From: Aporrectodea caliginosa
Lineage: Eukaryota > Annelida > Clitellata > Crassiclitellata > Lumbricidae
Assembly (NCBI GenBank): GCA_020284085.1
Contig: JACEVL010000963.1
Coordinates: 156,001 to 220,000, forward strand
Reading direction: 5' to 3'
Length of the DNA stretch: 64,000 nucleotides
Shown piece by piece: positions 1 to 11,166 of the stretch. The notes beneath the pieces are model-generated. The model searched no databases. It saw only the letters and a program-made list of their open reading frames with translations, and had not been told where the DNA came from. Position 1 is the first letter of the stretch; the number at the start of each line of letters is the position of its first letter. The position numbers and the translations under genes were made by a program.

Positions 1-350
1 CCTTCAGAGGCACTTTCGCACAATGCACCGGGGACGAGGACCACTAACTCCAAATTGACAGCACACCTTAGGATAGTTTCTAAGTCCCTGAGGGATCATG
101 TATACCTCGGGGCAAAAAAAAATAATAATAATAATAATTACGACAATTTATATGGCGCCGTAACACGGCCATGCCGTTACAAGGGCGCCTTGTGAGCTTG
201 AGACAGTTACGATGGGTAAACGAAAGTTTGGGGTGGAAAATGGCACATTTAGAAAATTCCGATGGAAGATCGTTCCAGAGGCGAGCTGAAGTGTGAGATA
301 ATGATCTCTATGAAAAATTATAGGCTGATGAACAAATACACATGCTAACA
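1..350. repeat. Retroposon-derived fragments at left edge
   Basis: This stretch contains a CTGAGGGATCATGTATACCTC-type tail followed by an A-run and (TAA)n at about 90-138. The same tail recurs near 13310, 18600, 18690 and 35595. It then contains a stretch (about 200-300) resembling 5790-5930, a LINE 3' region. No host gene is visible. Confidence 0.45.
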
Positions 351-379
351 ATTTTAATTGTAAAGAACAGTCCGTTATT

Positions 380-456
380 TTTAAGTGCTATAACGTTCAT
401 CGTTTTGTCTGCGAATTCAATCTCTTCCTCAGTGAGTTTTTCTTGGAACGAATAAT
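380..456 (-). other. Terminal 3' exon (UTR) of EF-hand gene A
   Basis: An acceptor CAG precedes position 456 on the minus strand, and the exon aligns in position with the third exons of B (from 6119), C (from 12663) and E (from 16370). Gene A already stops in exon 2, so this exon should be untranslated. It could be read as an open C-terminus only if the exon 2 stop were skipped. Confidence 0.5.
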
Positions 457-479
457 CTGAACATAAAGAAACATATTCC

Positions 480-560
480 GTATTCATAAAAACATATCAA
501 ATATTCATGGAACTTATTCCATTATCATGGGCATTAATAAATAATCATGAAACATATCAA
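480..560. repeat. AT-rich minisatellite in intron 2 of gene A
   Basis: Imperfect repeats built on ATTCATGAAACATATT with a period of roughly 24 bp. The same minisatellite sits at the same place in intron 2 of B (6130-6270) and C (12735-12840), so it predates the gene duplications. Confidence 0.6.
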
Positions 561-994
561 TTATCCATCACAAATACTAATGCAACTCAGGCTGAGGTTC
601 AGGTGAATTTCGCCGACTACATTTCACATCGATATGGTTGAACAGTTTGCCAATTTTAACAGTCCCTGATAGACTGAATACTTATTATTATGGTCATCAT
701 CATCATCGTCGTAATCTTACTGCGTACTTTTGTCAGTTTGAAATAAAAAAACAAAATTATAACTATTATTGTTATAACAGCCGTTCATCCAGGTTTTAAA
801 CTGGTACCACTAGAGAACAACATCCGTAGAGTTCAGAGTCAGGGCACCGGGTACAGGTCCTGGATTGGACGCTTCAAAGCATCAAAGCCGCCTATTCAAT
901 TGGTTTAATAAAGCCATTTAAGGAAGGTAAATAATTTCACAATTAGCCTACCTTGGAAGATTTAATTGCAGTTTCATGCGACCCATTTGTAGGA

Positions 995-3364
995 TTATTT
1001 CTTGAGGATTTCATCGATACGGTACAAGATATCGTCTAAGCTGATCGAATGTTCCCCACACCGGTCCATGTTTGAGAATAAATTCTTACAATTGTTCAGA
1101 ATAACATTCAATATTACATCATCATACTTTTGTTTCCTTCAGTTAAAAAGCCTACACGATCTCAAAAAAACACCAAAAATATTAACCTTCGCCATACGCG
1201 AAAAACTGCGTCTTCTATGCTTGGGGGTCCAAATGACCCCCAAAATACCTGTTCCTGGGCATGGAATTTGATAATTTTTGTTTCGTTTTTAATGTTTTAT
1301 GGGTCAGGGAATTTATTGCAGCTACTGCCAAATGCGTGACCTTCACGGATGACCTTGAAATTCAAGGTCACATGCTTTTTTACGTGACCATACCATCATC
1401 AGTACGGAATAAAAATTTGGATTATTGCCGATGTACCCACAGGATATTGCACGTATTTCCAAGTTTACACAGGGAAGATAAACAATGTTCCTGAAAAGGA
1501 CAAGGTGTGAGAGTTGTAAAAGATTTGTGCACCCATTTGTATGGCTCAGGACGGAATGTGACAACGGACAACTTCTTCACCGATGTTACTCTAGCTCAAC
1601 ATCTGTTAGATAATTCTCTGACCCTAGTCGGAACATTGAGAAAGTCGAAAGGATGCATACCTAGAGAAATGCTACCAAATGCTAAACGAGAATTGTTGTC
1701 ATCATTGTTTGGATTTTCCGGTAAGATGACAATAGTGTCATACGTGCCAAAGAAAAATAAGGCTGTCACCTTATTGTCAACTGCTCATCACGACAATGTG
1801 ATCTCGTCCGAATGTCACAAGAAACCAGAGGTCATCCTTACCTACAATAGCACTAAAGGTACAGTTGACACTTTGGACAAAATGTGCAGACAATATACAG
1901 TGAAACGTTTACCAGACGATGGCCCTTGACACTTTTCTTCACCCTTCTGGATATAGCTGCACATAACGCATCCGTGATTTGGTTTCATCAACATCCTGAA
2001 TGGGTGGATTCTGCAAACACTAATCAGAAGGACAGAAGGAGAGCATTCATATTGGAAATGGGGAAAAGTATGTGTCTTCCATGGATCGACAGCAGAAGAA
2101 GCACGCCCTGCGTAAGCGGCAGAAAATCGATATAGCGGGCTTTGGAATACGTGAATCTGCCTGTTCCTACGACAACACAGAACGACACAGTCATCACTCC
2201 TCAGAGAGGACGATGTCACATGTGCGATCGAAAGAATGACACCAAGACGAAGCATAGATGCAGCACGTGTGGTCAATTTGTTTGTGGTAACCATTCCACA
2301 CAATCATTTACCTGTACCGAATGTAGTTAGATACACTGGCAAGAAGTCATAAACAAAATAATTATGAGAAGTGAAACGATGTAACATAAGATGTAGCATA
2401 ACATATTCCAGTTGTGTTTTGTTTATATTTTGTTGAGTTCCTTGTACCAAATAACCATAGGAACCAAAAAACTTCGTTGTTCTAACAGGTATAATAGCAG
2501 AGATAGGTATGGTCATGTAAAAAATCATGTGACCTTGAATTTCAAGGTCTTCCGTCAAGGTCACGCATTTGTCAGTAGCTGGAGTGAATTCCCTGACCCC
2601 TAAAACATTAGACACAAAAATAATCTTCAAGATACCTTGCGTAGAAGCAGAGATACACCTCATTGTATGGACACTAATGATATGGACATGAATTTCACTC
2701 TAAGACCTCACCAAAATGACGTCACAGCGTCAGAACTAAGCGTCAACGTATGACGTCACTCATACCATTTTGACAAGGAGGAATTTATAGGAAAAGTCAC
2801 CAAATGAAACTTTTTGGTGCCCACATTTTAGAAAGTTACAGATGAAAATATACCCCTGGGGGTAATTTTGACCCCCAAACATGTGGCGAAGGTTAATAAA
2901 AATATTCATGAATATGAGAATGATAGATAATCAAATGAGTAACCGCTGGCTGGGCTACACGTGTGTACGTGGGTCCACCACTGGCGACTCTTCCAGTTCT
3001 TGCCTACTGATGAAATTTCTTTTCTTAATGATATTTGACATGATCCTGGTTAATAATATGGAGTGAAACGAGAACTCTTAAAAGAACTGAAACACAAAAA
3101 ATCTAGAAAAGATAGCAAACACGTCGCTAACTAAAACATCAAAAAATAACGTCAAGAACGAACGAATGAATTATTTTGTTCCATACTTACCTTGGTCTCC
3201 TTTGTTAACTCGGCATCCGACTTTTTTCCAGGGTAGTTTTTAAAAACTTCTGTCATCACAAGTTCCCCCTCATCCAATTCAATGAGCCCGCTCTTCTTGA
3301 CGTCGTACTTCTTGAATTCCTCTCTGGCCAAATCCTCCCGCTTTGACTTGTCGTCGGCAGACAT
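995..3364 (-). CDS. Gene A: short two-EF-hand calcium-binding protein (spliced)
   Basis: Two coding exons, 3364-3191 and 1084-995 (minus strand), give an 87-residue protein. Exon 1 ends at donor GTAAGTAT after a whole codon and exon 2 starts after TTGTAAG, so the intron is phase 0. The start is the ATG at 3364 (MSADDKSKRE), matching the start position of the paralogues; an upstream in-frame ATG at 3442 is not conserved. EF1 loop DVKKSGLIELDE (residues 21-32) has Lys at position 3. EF2 loop DRCGEHSISLDD (65-76) has Cys at position 3 and His at position 6 in place of Gly, so both sites look weak. There is no signal peptide. A piggyBac element occupies the intron. By family, a small cytosolic Ca2+ sensor or buffer is likely; the specific role is unknown. 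Gene A may be decaying relative to B, C and E. Confidence 0.8.
1186..2892 (+). mobile_element. piggyBac-family DNA transposon, degenerate, in intron 1 of gene A
   Basis: The element is flanked on both sides by TTAA (1182-1185 and 2893-2896). Its termini CCTTCGCCA and TGGCGAAGG are inverted, followed by a GGGGGTC-type inverted motif. Longer subterminal inverted repeats lie near 1290-1400 and 2490-2630, both containing a CCTTGAAATTCAAGG palindrome. Paralogous introns in C (14440-14480) and D (10690-10750) show the uninterrupted flanking sequence. Confidence 0.85.
1507..2330 (+). pseudogene. piggyBac transposase remnant (C-terminal part)
   Basis: The reading frame 1507-1929 carries transposase core features: TTDNFFTD, a typical DDE-region Asp, and NSTKGTVDTLDKM, the late conserved Asp block. 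A frameshift near 1900-1925 moves the reading to 1884-2135. A cysteine-rich C-terminal domain follows at 2142-2330 (CHMCDRK...CSTCGQFVCGNH...CTECS), typical of piggyBac transposases. The N-terminal half is absent and the frame is broken, so the copy is non-functional. Confidence 0.8.
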
Positions 3365-3499
3365 TCTCGCTTCAAAAACACCAACTTTAAAACGACCGTA
3401 ATCAGTGACGAAGACCTCGACAGAATTGAAAGGCTCTCTCACTCAGCCCTAATTTCAGCCTAACGGAGAGGCCTAGCACCACCGTAGCCAAGACAACAG

Positions 3500-3760
3500 C
3501 GTTTGTTTGATAGAATGCAAATAGAACTCTCGTGTTCGACCGCCAAAGTCATGCATGCTTAGACCTTACACAAAACGTGTGCCTACTGCCACGTTACTGA
3601 GCAAGGCGAGTAGACACCGGGTCACATGATTTGGTGTTTGCTTGCTGCAATGACCTTAAGCAGAGCACGCTCGTTTTGTAAGACTTGTACGAGTCAAATT
3701 GCCCACTTGTACGAGTAACAATCGATCCGTGAAATACCAGTACGTTCCATTCTAGCGCTC
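3500..3760 (-). promoter_or_regulatory. Conserved upstream region of gene A
   Basis: Near 3718-3740 lies the word ATCGATCCGTGAAATACC, also found upstream of B, C and remnant D at about 310-360 bp from the start codon. Closer in, an octamer-like ATGCAAAT (about 3513-3520) and a sense-strand block ending GTCTTGGCTAC are shared with B and C. This is probably the core promoter, inferred from conservation only. Confidence 0.45.
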
Positions 3761-3804
3761 GGTCCCTTTCAACCAATGCTTCAAAATTGCTTTTCAAGGG
3801 GTAA

Positions 3805-4262
3805 GGGGCCGTCCATAAATGACGTCATGCAATTTTGGGCGATTTTGAACCCTCTCCCCCTCGTCACACATCGTCACAAAAAGTAACACCCTTGAAAAAT
3901 GACGTCACAAAGCTCTGACCCCTAAAACCAAATTCCATAGCGAAGCAAAATACTCTTGCGTGGAACAAATAGGGAGAGCATGGATATTTTAAAACCTAAT
4001 GGTTACCAAATATTGAAATAATTAGAAAATTATCAATAATGGTGCCCGTATACATTAAAATAATTAAAATAATAATGAAAATTTAATACTCACAATTAGT
4101 GCTGCTATTGTTAAAATTAAATTGTTGTTAATTGTTAAATTTAATTACGTAGACCTGGTGTGACGTCACACCTCTCAGACCCCCACCCCCATGTCACACA
4201 TCGTCACAAATGTCCGACCCTCTCCCCCTAGGTGCGTGACGTCTTTTATGGACGGTCCCTGA
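3805..4262. mobile_element. MITE with GGGRCCGTCCATAAA terminal inverted repeats
   Basis: The left end GGGGCCGTCCATAAATGACG and the right end TTTTATGGACGGTCCC are inverted copies. Each is followed by a CCCTCTCCCCCT-type subterminal block, and TGACGTCA sites sit inside. No coding capacity is seen. The target-site duplication is not clear. The superfamily was not determined. Confidence 0.6.
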
Positions 4263-4364
4263 GGAATATCTCAGGACACTTAACATGGCGTATTTTACGT
4301 ATCTCATAAAGGCGCTGAATCTATGATTATTATCCATTTGACAAATCTAAACAAGCGCGTTTGC

Positions 4365-4400
4365 AAATATATATATATATATATATATCAGTATATATAT
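4365..4400. repeat. (AT)n microsatellite
   Basis: A short alternating AT run, 4366-4400. Confidence 0.7.
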
Positions 4401-4489
4401 AATTGAGAAAAACAATCTGACAAAAACGCAGAAATGCTTACATGAGTAATAATGGATAACTAAATTTAATTATAAAATTTTAGAATAAA

Positions 4490-5100
4490 CTAGTAAATAT
4501 TTTTATATAAGGATCTGGGAATAAACTGAGAGTTGTCTTTGGGTGGGAGAGTATGGTTGTGTGCTCTAGGTCTTAATTGGTGAGAGGAGAAGAGTCGGAG
4601 TGGAGGTTGGAGTTGGTGAAGTACATGCTGGTGGTTGTGTAATCTGGAGAAAATAAGTTTCGCATCGGCTATATTGGCAAGTTCAGAGACTGTTGGAACG
4701 GATTGCTCCGGGTAACCTAGGCGTTTGGCTCTTTTTAGGAGTTTTCCAGGCGTTTTTTTTATCGGAAGCCAGGGTAAGACCCCACCAGGATGGGGAGGCA
4801 TATGCTACACAGAATCAAAAGGCAGCAGTAGGTATATGCAGTGGCAGAATGTTCCAGGAGGATGGTCCAACACACGAGGTGGCACGATAGGCCCGTGTTA
4901 AAGTGTCACAGCGTGGCACCTACATGCATCCACAGGCCGTAGAGCGCAATGATCGTTATTCCGGGTGACCTGGGACTGGAAAGCAGAACTCTCCGACGTA
5001 TGCCAACAATTGAGGAACTTGTCGGCATGCTGGTCTTAAGAGCAACACACTCAGAAACAGAAGCCAGTGTAGAGTATCTCTCGTATACAATATTATTAAT
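4490..5100 (-). mobile_element. CR1-like LINE fragment (reverse transcriptase C-terminus)
   Basis: The minus strand reads RLGYPEQSVPTVSELANIAD, then HVLHQLQPP and LRPRAHNHTLP before a stop. This is the usual end of CR1/Jockey-clade ORF2 proteins. The stretch 4810-5100 has related upstream coding sequence resembling 11880-12250. Frames are broken. Confidence 0.65.
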
Positions 5101-5159
5101 GAATTCACTGTATTACCTTTATTTTTCTGTGTATGGAGGTTTTTGATTCTCCATCAAAT

Positions 5160-5800
5160 AACTCAACTGATAAGCCTACATGCACGATGAACTGTTGTTA
5201 GGTTGGGAGTATTTGAAAGGCAGCGGATTTTATTGTATAGTATTAATTTTGTTAGCAGTGGCCATTCAGTAGCGCTCCCAGTGCGAGAACCCCTAGAGAA
5301 GAAGAAGGTTTTGAGGAGAGAGAGCAGGCTGTAGGAAGAGACACAGAAAGAATAGAAACACCGTACACGTAGGTACAGAAGGAAGGGCATTCCATAGGGA
5401 GGGCCCAATAGTGGCAAAAGATCTAGTTTGGGCCATAGTGGACCTAACTCGTGGAACAAAAAGACTATGCCTGATCAAGTAGCGGAGAGGTCGATGAAAA
5501 ACTGAAGAGAATGTGATCTCTAAGATATTTAGGAGCAATGCCCAATTTTGACTTAAGGACTAGGACAAGAACTTTGAACTGAATTCGGGCTGCGAGAGGA
5601 AGCCTGAGTGCTATACAAATGATTGATCATAAACGAGGAGATATGGGAGAATGTAGGATGGTGAGCAATCAGTCTGGCAGCAATATTTAGAACTGACTGG
5701 ATAGGGGACAGATCTGAGTAAGATTTATGTAAAATGTGAGAACTCAGTTTTGAACGAAATTTGCGAAGAGTGATGGTTCCAATAGTTTGAGTCAGTTAAG
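5160..5800 (-). mobile_element. LINE 3' fragment (ORF2 tail)
   Basis: The minus strand encodes [20 protein letters not shown] then PSLWNALPS, a characteristic non-LTR reverse transcriptase C-terminal signature. A near-identical copy lies at 50274-50555. Upstream sequence to about 5800 continues the LINE in broken frames. Confidence 0.7.
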
Positions 5801-5959
5801 ATGGATGAACGCAAGACTGGGGTGGAAAATGGCGAATTTACGTTAGATGCTGGAGTGTATTAAGACATTGAAATGTCTCTCGCTTGATTATCAGATGGAA
5901 GAGCGCTGCAGAAGCGAGTTTGAGGTGTCGGGCTCTATAATTATTATATTCTGACAAAC

Positions 5960-6119
5960 AAAAACACATTGTTTTAATTTTAATTCTAAATAAATTTTGA
6001 TCCATCAGAAAAATCTTTTTATTTGAAGAGTCCGTTTTTGAATAAGCTACAGCGTTAATCGTTTTACTGCTATCGAAAGTCCATCCCTTCTTGAGTGGGT
6101 TTTCTTTGGAGCCCCAAAT
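5960..6119 (-). other. Terminal 3' exon of gene B with polyadenylation signal
   Basis: An acceptor CAG lies just before 6119 on the minus strand. A sense AATAAA (plus-strand TTTATT at 6019-6024) lies about 100 nt into the exon, exactly as in gene C. Gene B has an in-frame stop in exon 2, so this exon is 3'UTR. Confidence 0.6.
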
Positions 6120-6429
6120 CTGAAAATCAAGAAACATTTTCAGTATTCATAAAACGTATTCAATATTCATGAAACGTATTCCATAACCATGAAACTTATT
6201 CAATATTCATGAGACGTATTTAATATTCATGAAAGATATTCAATATTTATAAAATATCCAAAATTCATGAAACATGGGATCGCAAGCAGTGAGGCTCAGT
6301 CTGGGCATACACGTGAATTTCGCCAACAGTTACTGCTTCTCACATCGTTATGGTTGAACAGTTTACCAAAGTTTTTAAGAGTTCATGATAGACTAAATTT
6401 ATACTCCTTATTGTCACCATCATCATTTT

Positions 6430-6612
6430 TTATGAGTTTTATTATGAATTTATTAAGCGCCACTAACTGATGACCAAGCATCAGTCGATGGCGCTGAGCA
6501 AATACGAGTGAAAGACGTGCTCAAGGTGCTTAGCCGTCTCAGCAGAGGCGGCTCGAACCCGTACTTCCGCTTTACAAGACAAGCGCTCTAACCAATTGGC
6601 CATCGTGTCTCC
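6430..6612 (-). mobile_element. tRNA-derived SINE, copy 1
   Basis: The minus strand begins TGGCCAATTGGTTAGAGCGC (A-box) and has GGTTCGAGCC (B-box) about 35 nt later. The anticodon-like loop reads CTTGTAA, suggesting a tRNA-Thr(UGU) ancestor. The body ends in TGGCGCTTAATAAAT. Related copies lie at 13655-13830, 48450-48610 and 55505-55810. It is not a functional tRNA. Confidence 0.7.
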
Positions 6613-6947
6613 GTACTTACAGTACGCACTCACTCATAAATTAGACACCGCTTACATACAATGTGTGCATAAAAACAAAACTGACATATCTTCCTTAGTA
6701 GGAACCTCTACAAAAACGCTACATGACTGCAAAACCTTCATTCATCCAGACTTGGGACTGGCACAAGCACAAGACGACATCGGTCGAGGTGAAAAGTCGA
6801 GGCAATCGGTTACCATTCGAAGAAGCCGGTTAAAATTATTCTCATTAGGCCTAAAATCGTTAATTTTATAGGTAAGTAAATAATTTAAAAAAATAGCCTA
6901 CCTGGGAAGATTTAGTTGCAGTGTCCGGCGCCAAAGCATTGTCAGGA

Positions 6948-8310
6948 TCACTCCTTGAATTTAGCCTCTACGTAGGGCAAGAACTCATCGAAGCAGATCT
7001 TACCATCGCCGTTCTTGTCCAATTTTTGGATGAAGTCCTTACAATTGTACAGAATAACATTCATTATTACATTGTTATTCGTTTGTGTCCGTCAGCTAAA
7101 AGTCTACTCGATCATTAATTTTAAAAGGTAAGTCAACAAATTTGAAAATTATAAATAGAAATATTTATCAATATGAAAAGTATCGATAATCAAACGAGAA
7201 ACCTTTCAATATCCTAATGCACTCAATCCTCTATCGTCTGTCACGTCAAGATTTCATCAATAATTATACATTATTGCTCCCAATATCTGGATGATATACA
7301 CATCTAACAGCATAGAAGTCAGCGCAAAAATTCATGATTTTCAGTGTTTTTCCTCAGATGGCGTTATGTAAATCTAACTACAATTACTCTGAAGGAGGAA
7401 ACAAACGCGGTTTGAGAAATTGCTAACAGGAATAAAGGAAGTTTATGAAACCTCATAGTCCAGGAAATCTCAAAGCCTATAATAATCAAACGAGAAACCT
7501 TTCAATATCATAATACACCCAATCCTCTATCGTTTGTCACCTCAAGATTTCACCAATCCTTATACATTAGTTGCCTTATAAATCTGGATGACAATACCAC
7601 ATCAACACATCATAGAAGTGGGGCGCGGTGGTTCGGGGGTATGTTCAGTGGTTGCCTGGAGGTTGCGTTATTCGAATCTAACTACAATTACTGCGTAAGG
7701 AGGAAACAAACGTCCTTCGAGAAATTGCTAACATGCGCTTCGGCGTGAAACTCCGACTACAGCAGTAGTCGGGGCGCCTCTGAATGGGAAATCTGGTTGA
7801 AAATTATAACAAGTGTTCAAATACAATACAATACAATACTAATGGCCTAAGGATTCATTAAATCGTTAAGTGACAGACGTTAGAGGTTTGTGCGTATTTG
7901 GTAAGTAAGTAAGTTAGTATATTCTTTACTAACTAATTTGCATAGGAATTCAAGAAGATGAGCATGATATCTGCGCCTCCTATTCGCATTAAAAATGTCT
8001 GTAATAAATAATAATTATATGCACGGACACAAAATTCTATCAAAAGCACTGACACTAAAAAAATCTAGAAAACTAAAAAACACTTCGAGAACAGGAACAT
8101 CAACAGAAAAATCAATAACGAGCGAATTAATTATTTTTGTACAAAACTCACAGCCGACTCCTTCTTGAACTCGTCGTCCGATAGTTTACGGGGGCAGTCC
8201 TTGTACAGCGCTGTCAGCACATTTTTCACCTCCGAGCTTTCAATGAAACCGCTGTTGTCGGCGTCGTACTGCTTGAAGACCTTTCTGGCCAATTCCTCGC
8301 ACTTCGACAT
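6948..8310 (-). CDS. Gene B: short two-EF-hand calcium-binding protein (spliced)
   Basis: Coding exons 8310-8152 and 7037-6948 (minus strand) give 82 residues. The donor is GTGAGTTTT and the acceptor is TTGTAAG, with a phase-0 intron. The start is the first ATG of the exon (MSKCEELARK). EF1 loop DADNSGFIESSE (residues 16-27) and EF2 loop DKNGDGKICFDE (60-71) both keep the canonical Asp1/Gly6/Glu12 pattern, so two working Ca2+ sites are expected. The protein ends VEAKFKE. Exon 2 continues as UTR to a donor at 6902, and a UTR exon follows at about 6119. There is no signal peptide. It is closest in layout to A and C. A small cytosolic Ca2+-binding protein is likely; the target is unknown. Confidence 0.85.
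7180..7780. repeat. About 300-bp imperfect tandem duplication in intron 1 of gene B
   Basis: AATCAAACGAGAAACCTTTC begins at about 7189 and again at about 7485. Matching downstream blocks (CTATCGT.TGTCAC.TCAAGATTTC and CTAACTACAATTACT) appear in both units. The unit is part of the conserved intron 1 sequence shared with A and D. Confidence 0.7.
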
Positions 8311-8459
8311 TCTTGTTTAGCAGAGAAGTACCTCACAACGACTGAAGAGCAAAGACGAACTTCTCGACAGACAGCAAACACTGCTTTAAATGTTGTCTCT
8401 GTTAGCCGTAACGTTTGCCTAACGGGTGTGTGCCTCAGACAGGCGTAGCCAAGAAACAG

Positions 8460-8900
8460 CGATTGTTTGAGAGAGTATAAAAATAATACTCGACGTCACG
8501 TAAGTATGGAAATTACGTTAAAATATTGACTAGTACCTGACTTGGTGTGCTGCCTAAGTGTCTTGAAATGACGCGGTGAACTTATGCAGTGCATGTTCGG
8601 TTAGTGCTTGTTTGGGTGACCATCGATCCGTGAAATATCGAGACATCTGTGTTTGGGTTGAGCATAATTGAAAGCCAGCGGACTAGACTATAAGTCAATG
8701 ACTGTAGTGCAGTTCCCTTTGCCTCCTTTTTGAGGAGGGACTGTGCCAGCTGCCAAGCTCAGCCTATCGATCCGTGAAATACCGGGACATCTGTGTTTAG
8801 GTTGAGCCATGTTAGCGCAAAAAGGAGGTAAAGGAGGGTGTGACTGCGCCGGATGCCGAGCTCAGCACATGCCAGGACTAGCGCAAAAAGGAGGTTAAGG
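8460..8900 (-). promoter_or_regulatory. Upstream region of gene B with duplicated conserved block
   Basis: TCGATCCGTGAAATAT/C occurs at 8623 and again at about 8767, each followed by GACATCTGTGTTT. A GCGCAAAAAGGAGGT block is also doubled (8816 and 8882). A TATA-like TATAAAAATAAT lies at about 8477. These are conserved upstream elements of the short EF-hand genes; function is inferred. Confidence 0.4.
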
Positions 8901-9239
8901 AGGGTGTGACTTCGACAAAGTCATTACCTTATACTTCACTCAGCGGACTTTATTGATCAGGGTAAGATTTCTGTAAACGTGGACCTTAAGTTATGGAAAA
9001 GTTATCTTGAAAAGCGATAGCGGGGTAAATGCGCCAGCTCCCAAGCTCAGCCCGTTGTCTTGAGAAAATAAAAATAGCTGCTGAAAGATCATATCATGCC
9101 ACTAGGTTTGAAATGAGAAGGACGTTTGAAAAACACATGGAAGGTACTGAAGGCATTGTTAAACTATGGTAACAGTCCCCTTATGTCAGATGTTTTCTCT
9201 TTGAGGAATTCCAGTAATCTGATTATACTGAGATTGAGA

Positions 9240-10250
9240 ATAAATTCAATGACAATTTCGTCAATGTAGGTTCTAATTTGGTCTCAAAAATTGATACCTC
9301 ACGATCCGACATAAAGAGTCTCCGTGTGACTCAATGGGTTTCGCAAGTATTGTAGTAAAAGATATATTGAACATGGCTGATCAACTTAAGGTTTCTACTA
9401 GCCGTGGGGTTGATGGAATCGATCCAACAGTGGTCAAGGCTACCATTCAACTTATTGTGCATCCACTGACTAATATTATTAACTCTTCTTTGATACGGGT
9501 AATGTACCAATGGGCATCAAGATAGCACAGATCATTCCGTTATACAAAGCTGGAGAGAATACCAAGTTTAATAGACACATCTCAGTCATCCGGACTCCTC
9601 CCATACTTTTCAAAATTCTTTGAAAAACTAATGCATACTAAACTCATGGACAATCTCATCAAAATAAATATCGTAGGCCTATCTCCAGAACAATTTGACT
9701 TTCGTAAGGAACACTCTACCTCTATAGCCTTTTTTAGACATGCAAAATAGGATAGTTCACTCTTTAGATAATAATGAACTAGCACTTGGTATTTTTATAG
9801 ACTTGTTAAAGCTTTGGAGACAGTTGATCATCGTATCTTACTAAAAAAATTGACCATAATGGTTTTAGAGGCTATAATCTTCGACTGGCTAAGTGATAAC
9901 CTGACTGGCAGATCGCACTGTGTCTTTAAAAACTTAATTACTTGTGGGGTCCCGCAGGGTTCTATACTATGCCCTAAACTCTTTTCATTTACGTTAATGA
10001 TTTATCAAACTGCACAAAAATACTTCAGCTGTTTGTGTTATTTGCGGATGACACGAATGTCTTCTTAGCAGATAGATCACTGGAGTCATTTGTTGCTAGG
10101 GTCAAACTAGAGCTTCAATTCATTTGTTAATGGTTCAAAGCTAATAAACTGTCCCTTAACACTAATAAGACTAATTTTATGGCCTTCCATTCGCACCGTA
10201 ATCACTATGTACAGGAGATAAGACTAACTTCCACCTCAAGCCGCCGCGTT
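9240..10250 (+). mobile_element. Degenerate LINE reverse transcriptase
   Basis: Broken plus-strand frames carry recognisable RT blocks: SRGVDGIDP near 9400, a LALGIFIDL-like block near 9790, GVPQGSILCPKLFSF near 9945-9990, and an F.DDTNVFLAD-type catalytic block near 10035-10070 across frameshifts. It is a CR1/Jockey-like non-LTR element and inactive. It lies downstream of remnant D. Confidence 0.75.
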
Positions 10251-10467
10251 AGTCCTTCACTCGCAATTCCATTCGCATCGATTCAAGTCACTATGCAGGG
10301 TGCTATAACAAGTGACCTTAATAAATAAATAGATATTGTGATTGCTATTGATGATAAGCTCATAACCGAAGAAATGCATCTTTCGAAGCTGCAAAGCTAA
10401 GGGTTCAAATAAGTTCCGTGTTTTAGTGAAATCATCTAAATATAGTAAATGATGCAAACAATTCTAC

Positions 10468-10603
10468 CTGGCAATATTTGATGGCAGCCTCAGACGAACC
10501 ATACACTCCATTATTTCTTGAACAAGCACTTGACGAAGTGCGTGAGCTCCTCAAAGCTCACCTTGCCATCATCCCTGTTCTTATCAAACATTCTGATGAA
10601 ATC
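10468..10603 (-). pseudogene. Remnant D: orphan EF2 exon of a short EF-hand gene
   Basis: The coding part is 10603-10511 on the minus strand, preceded by the family's TTGTAAG acceptor and followed by the conserved downstream donor at 10467. It reads DFIRMFDKNRDDGKVSFEEL and ends in LFKK-stop, as in A and B. The EF loop has one extra Asp (13 residues instead of 12), which would disturb Ca2+ coordination. No EF1 exon exists upstream. Intron 1-like sequence runs to about 10990, a SINE occupies 11047-11166, and conserved promoter sequence resumes at about 11168. The start exon therefore seems to have been deleted. Confidence 0.75.
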
Positions 10604-11046
10604 CTTACAATTGTTACGAATGACAGATTACATCATTATACGTTTTTGTCCTTCAGATCAAAGACTTCAAGATCTAAAAAACTGAAAATATAAATAAAAA
10701 ATTGACTTGTCGTAAATGAAAATATTCATGAATAATTATGAGAATGATAGATAAAAATTAACGAGAAACCTGTGGGTGGGCAAAACGTGAGTGCGTGAAC
10801 CCGTCACTGGTGACTTATCCGATGGTATAAAGGAAAGCAACAGGTGGCATGAAGAATTTCTAAGACGAATAGAAGCAGTTGAACAATCCTCACAAGCTAG
10901 AAAAAGAATATCAAAAGGGGTATTTTTAAATATCTTAGGCACTAATAAATAAGGATTGATGCGATCTATGTGTGACAAACGTTAGAGGATTGGGTGGATT
11001 AAGTCGTCTCATCTTCCCACCAACAGTGTGCTGTCAGTGTTCTCAT

Positions 11047-11166
11047 TATAGCTGAGCTGGCTAGGGGGCGCTGGCAGATAAGGTATCTCGAACCAAACTT
11101 TCTTCTCTGGTCGGGAGTTGAACCTGACAGTCCAGTGCGCTAACCACTACACTATCGACCACGTAG
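11047..11166 (-). mobile_element. tRNA-derived SINE (Asp-like head)
   Basis: The minus strand reads TAGTGTAGTGGTTAGCGC (A-box), then CTGTCAG as an anticodon-like loop, then GGTTCAACTCC (B-box). Related plus-strand copies occur at about 51875-51965 and 62690-62760. It sits exactly where exon 1 of remnant D should be. Confidence 0.6.

Noticed and set aside
3365..3442. Upstream in-frame extension of gene A exon 1
   Set aside because: Not conserved in paralogues, whose first ATG aligns with 3364.
6475..6612. Possible tRNA gene (A-box and B-box present)
   Set aside because: No closing acceptor stem and the sequence recurs with a shared non-tRNA body, so it is a SINE.
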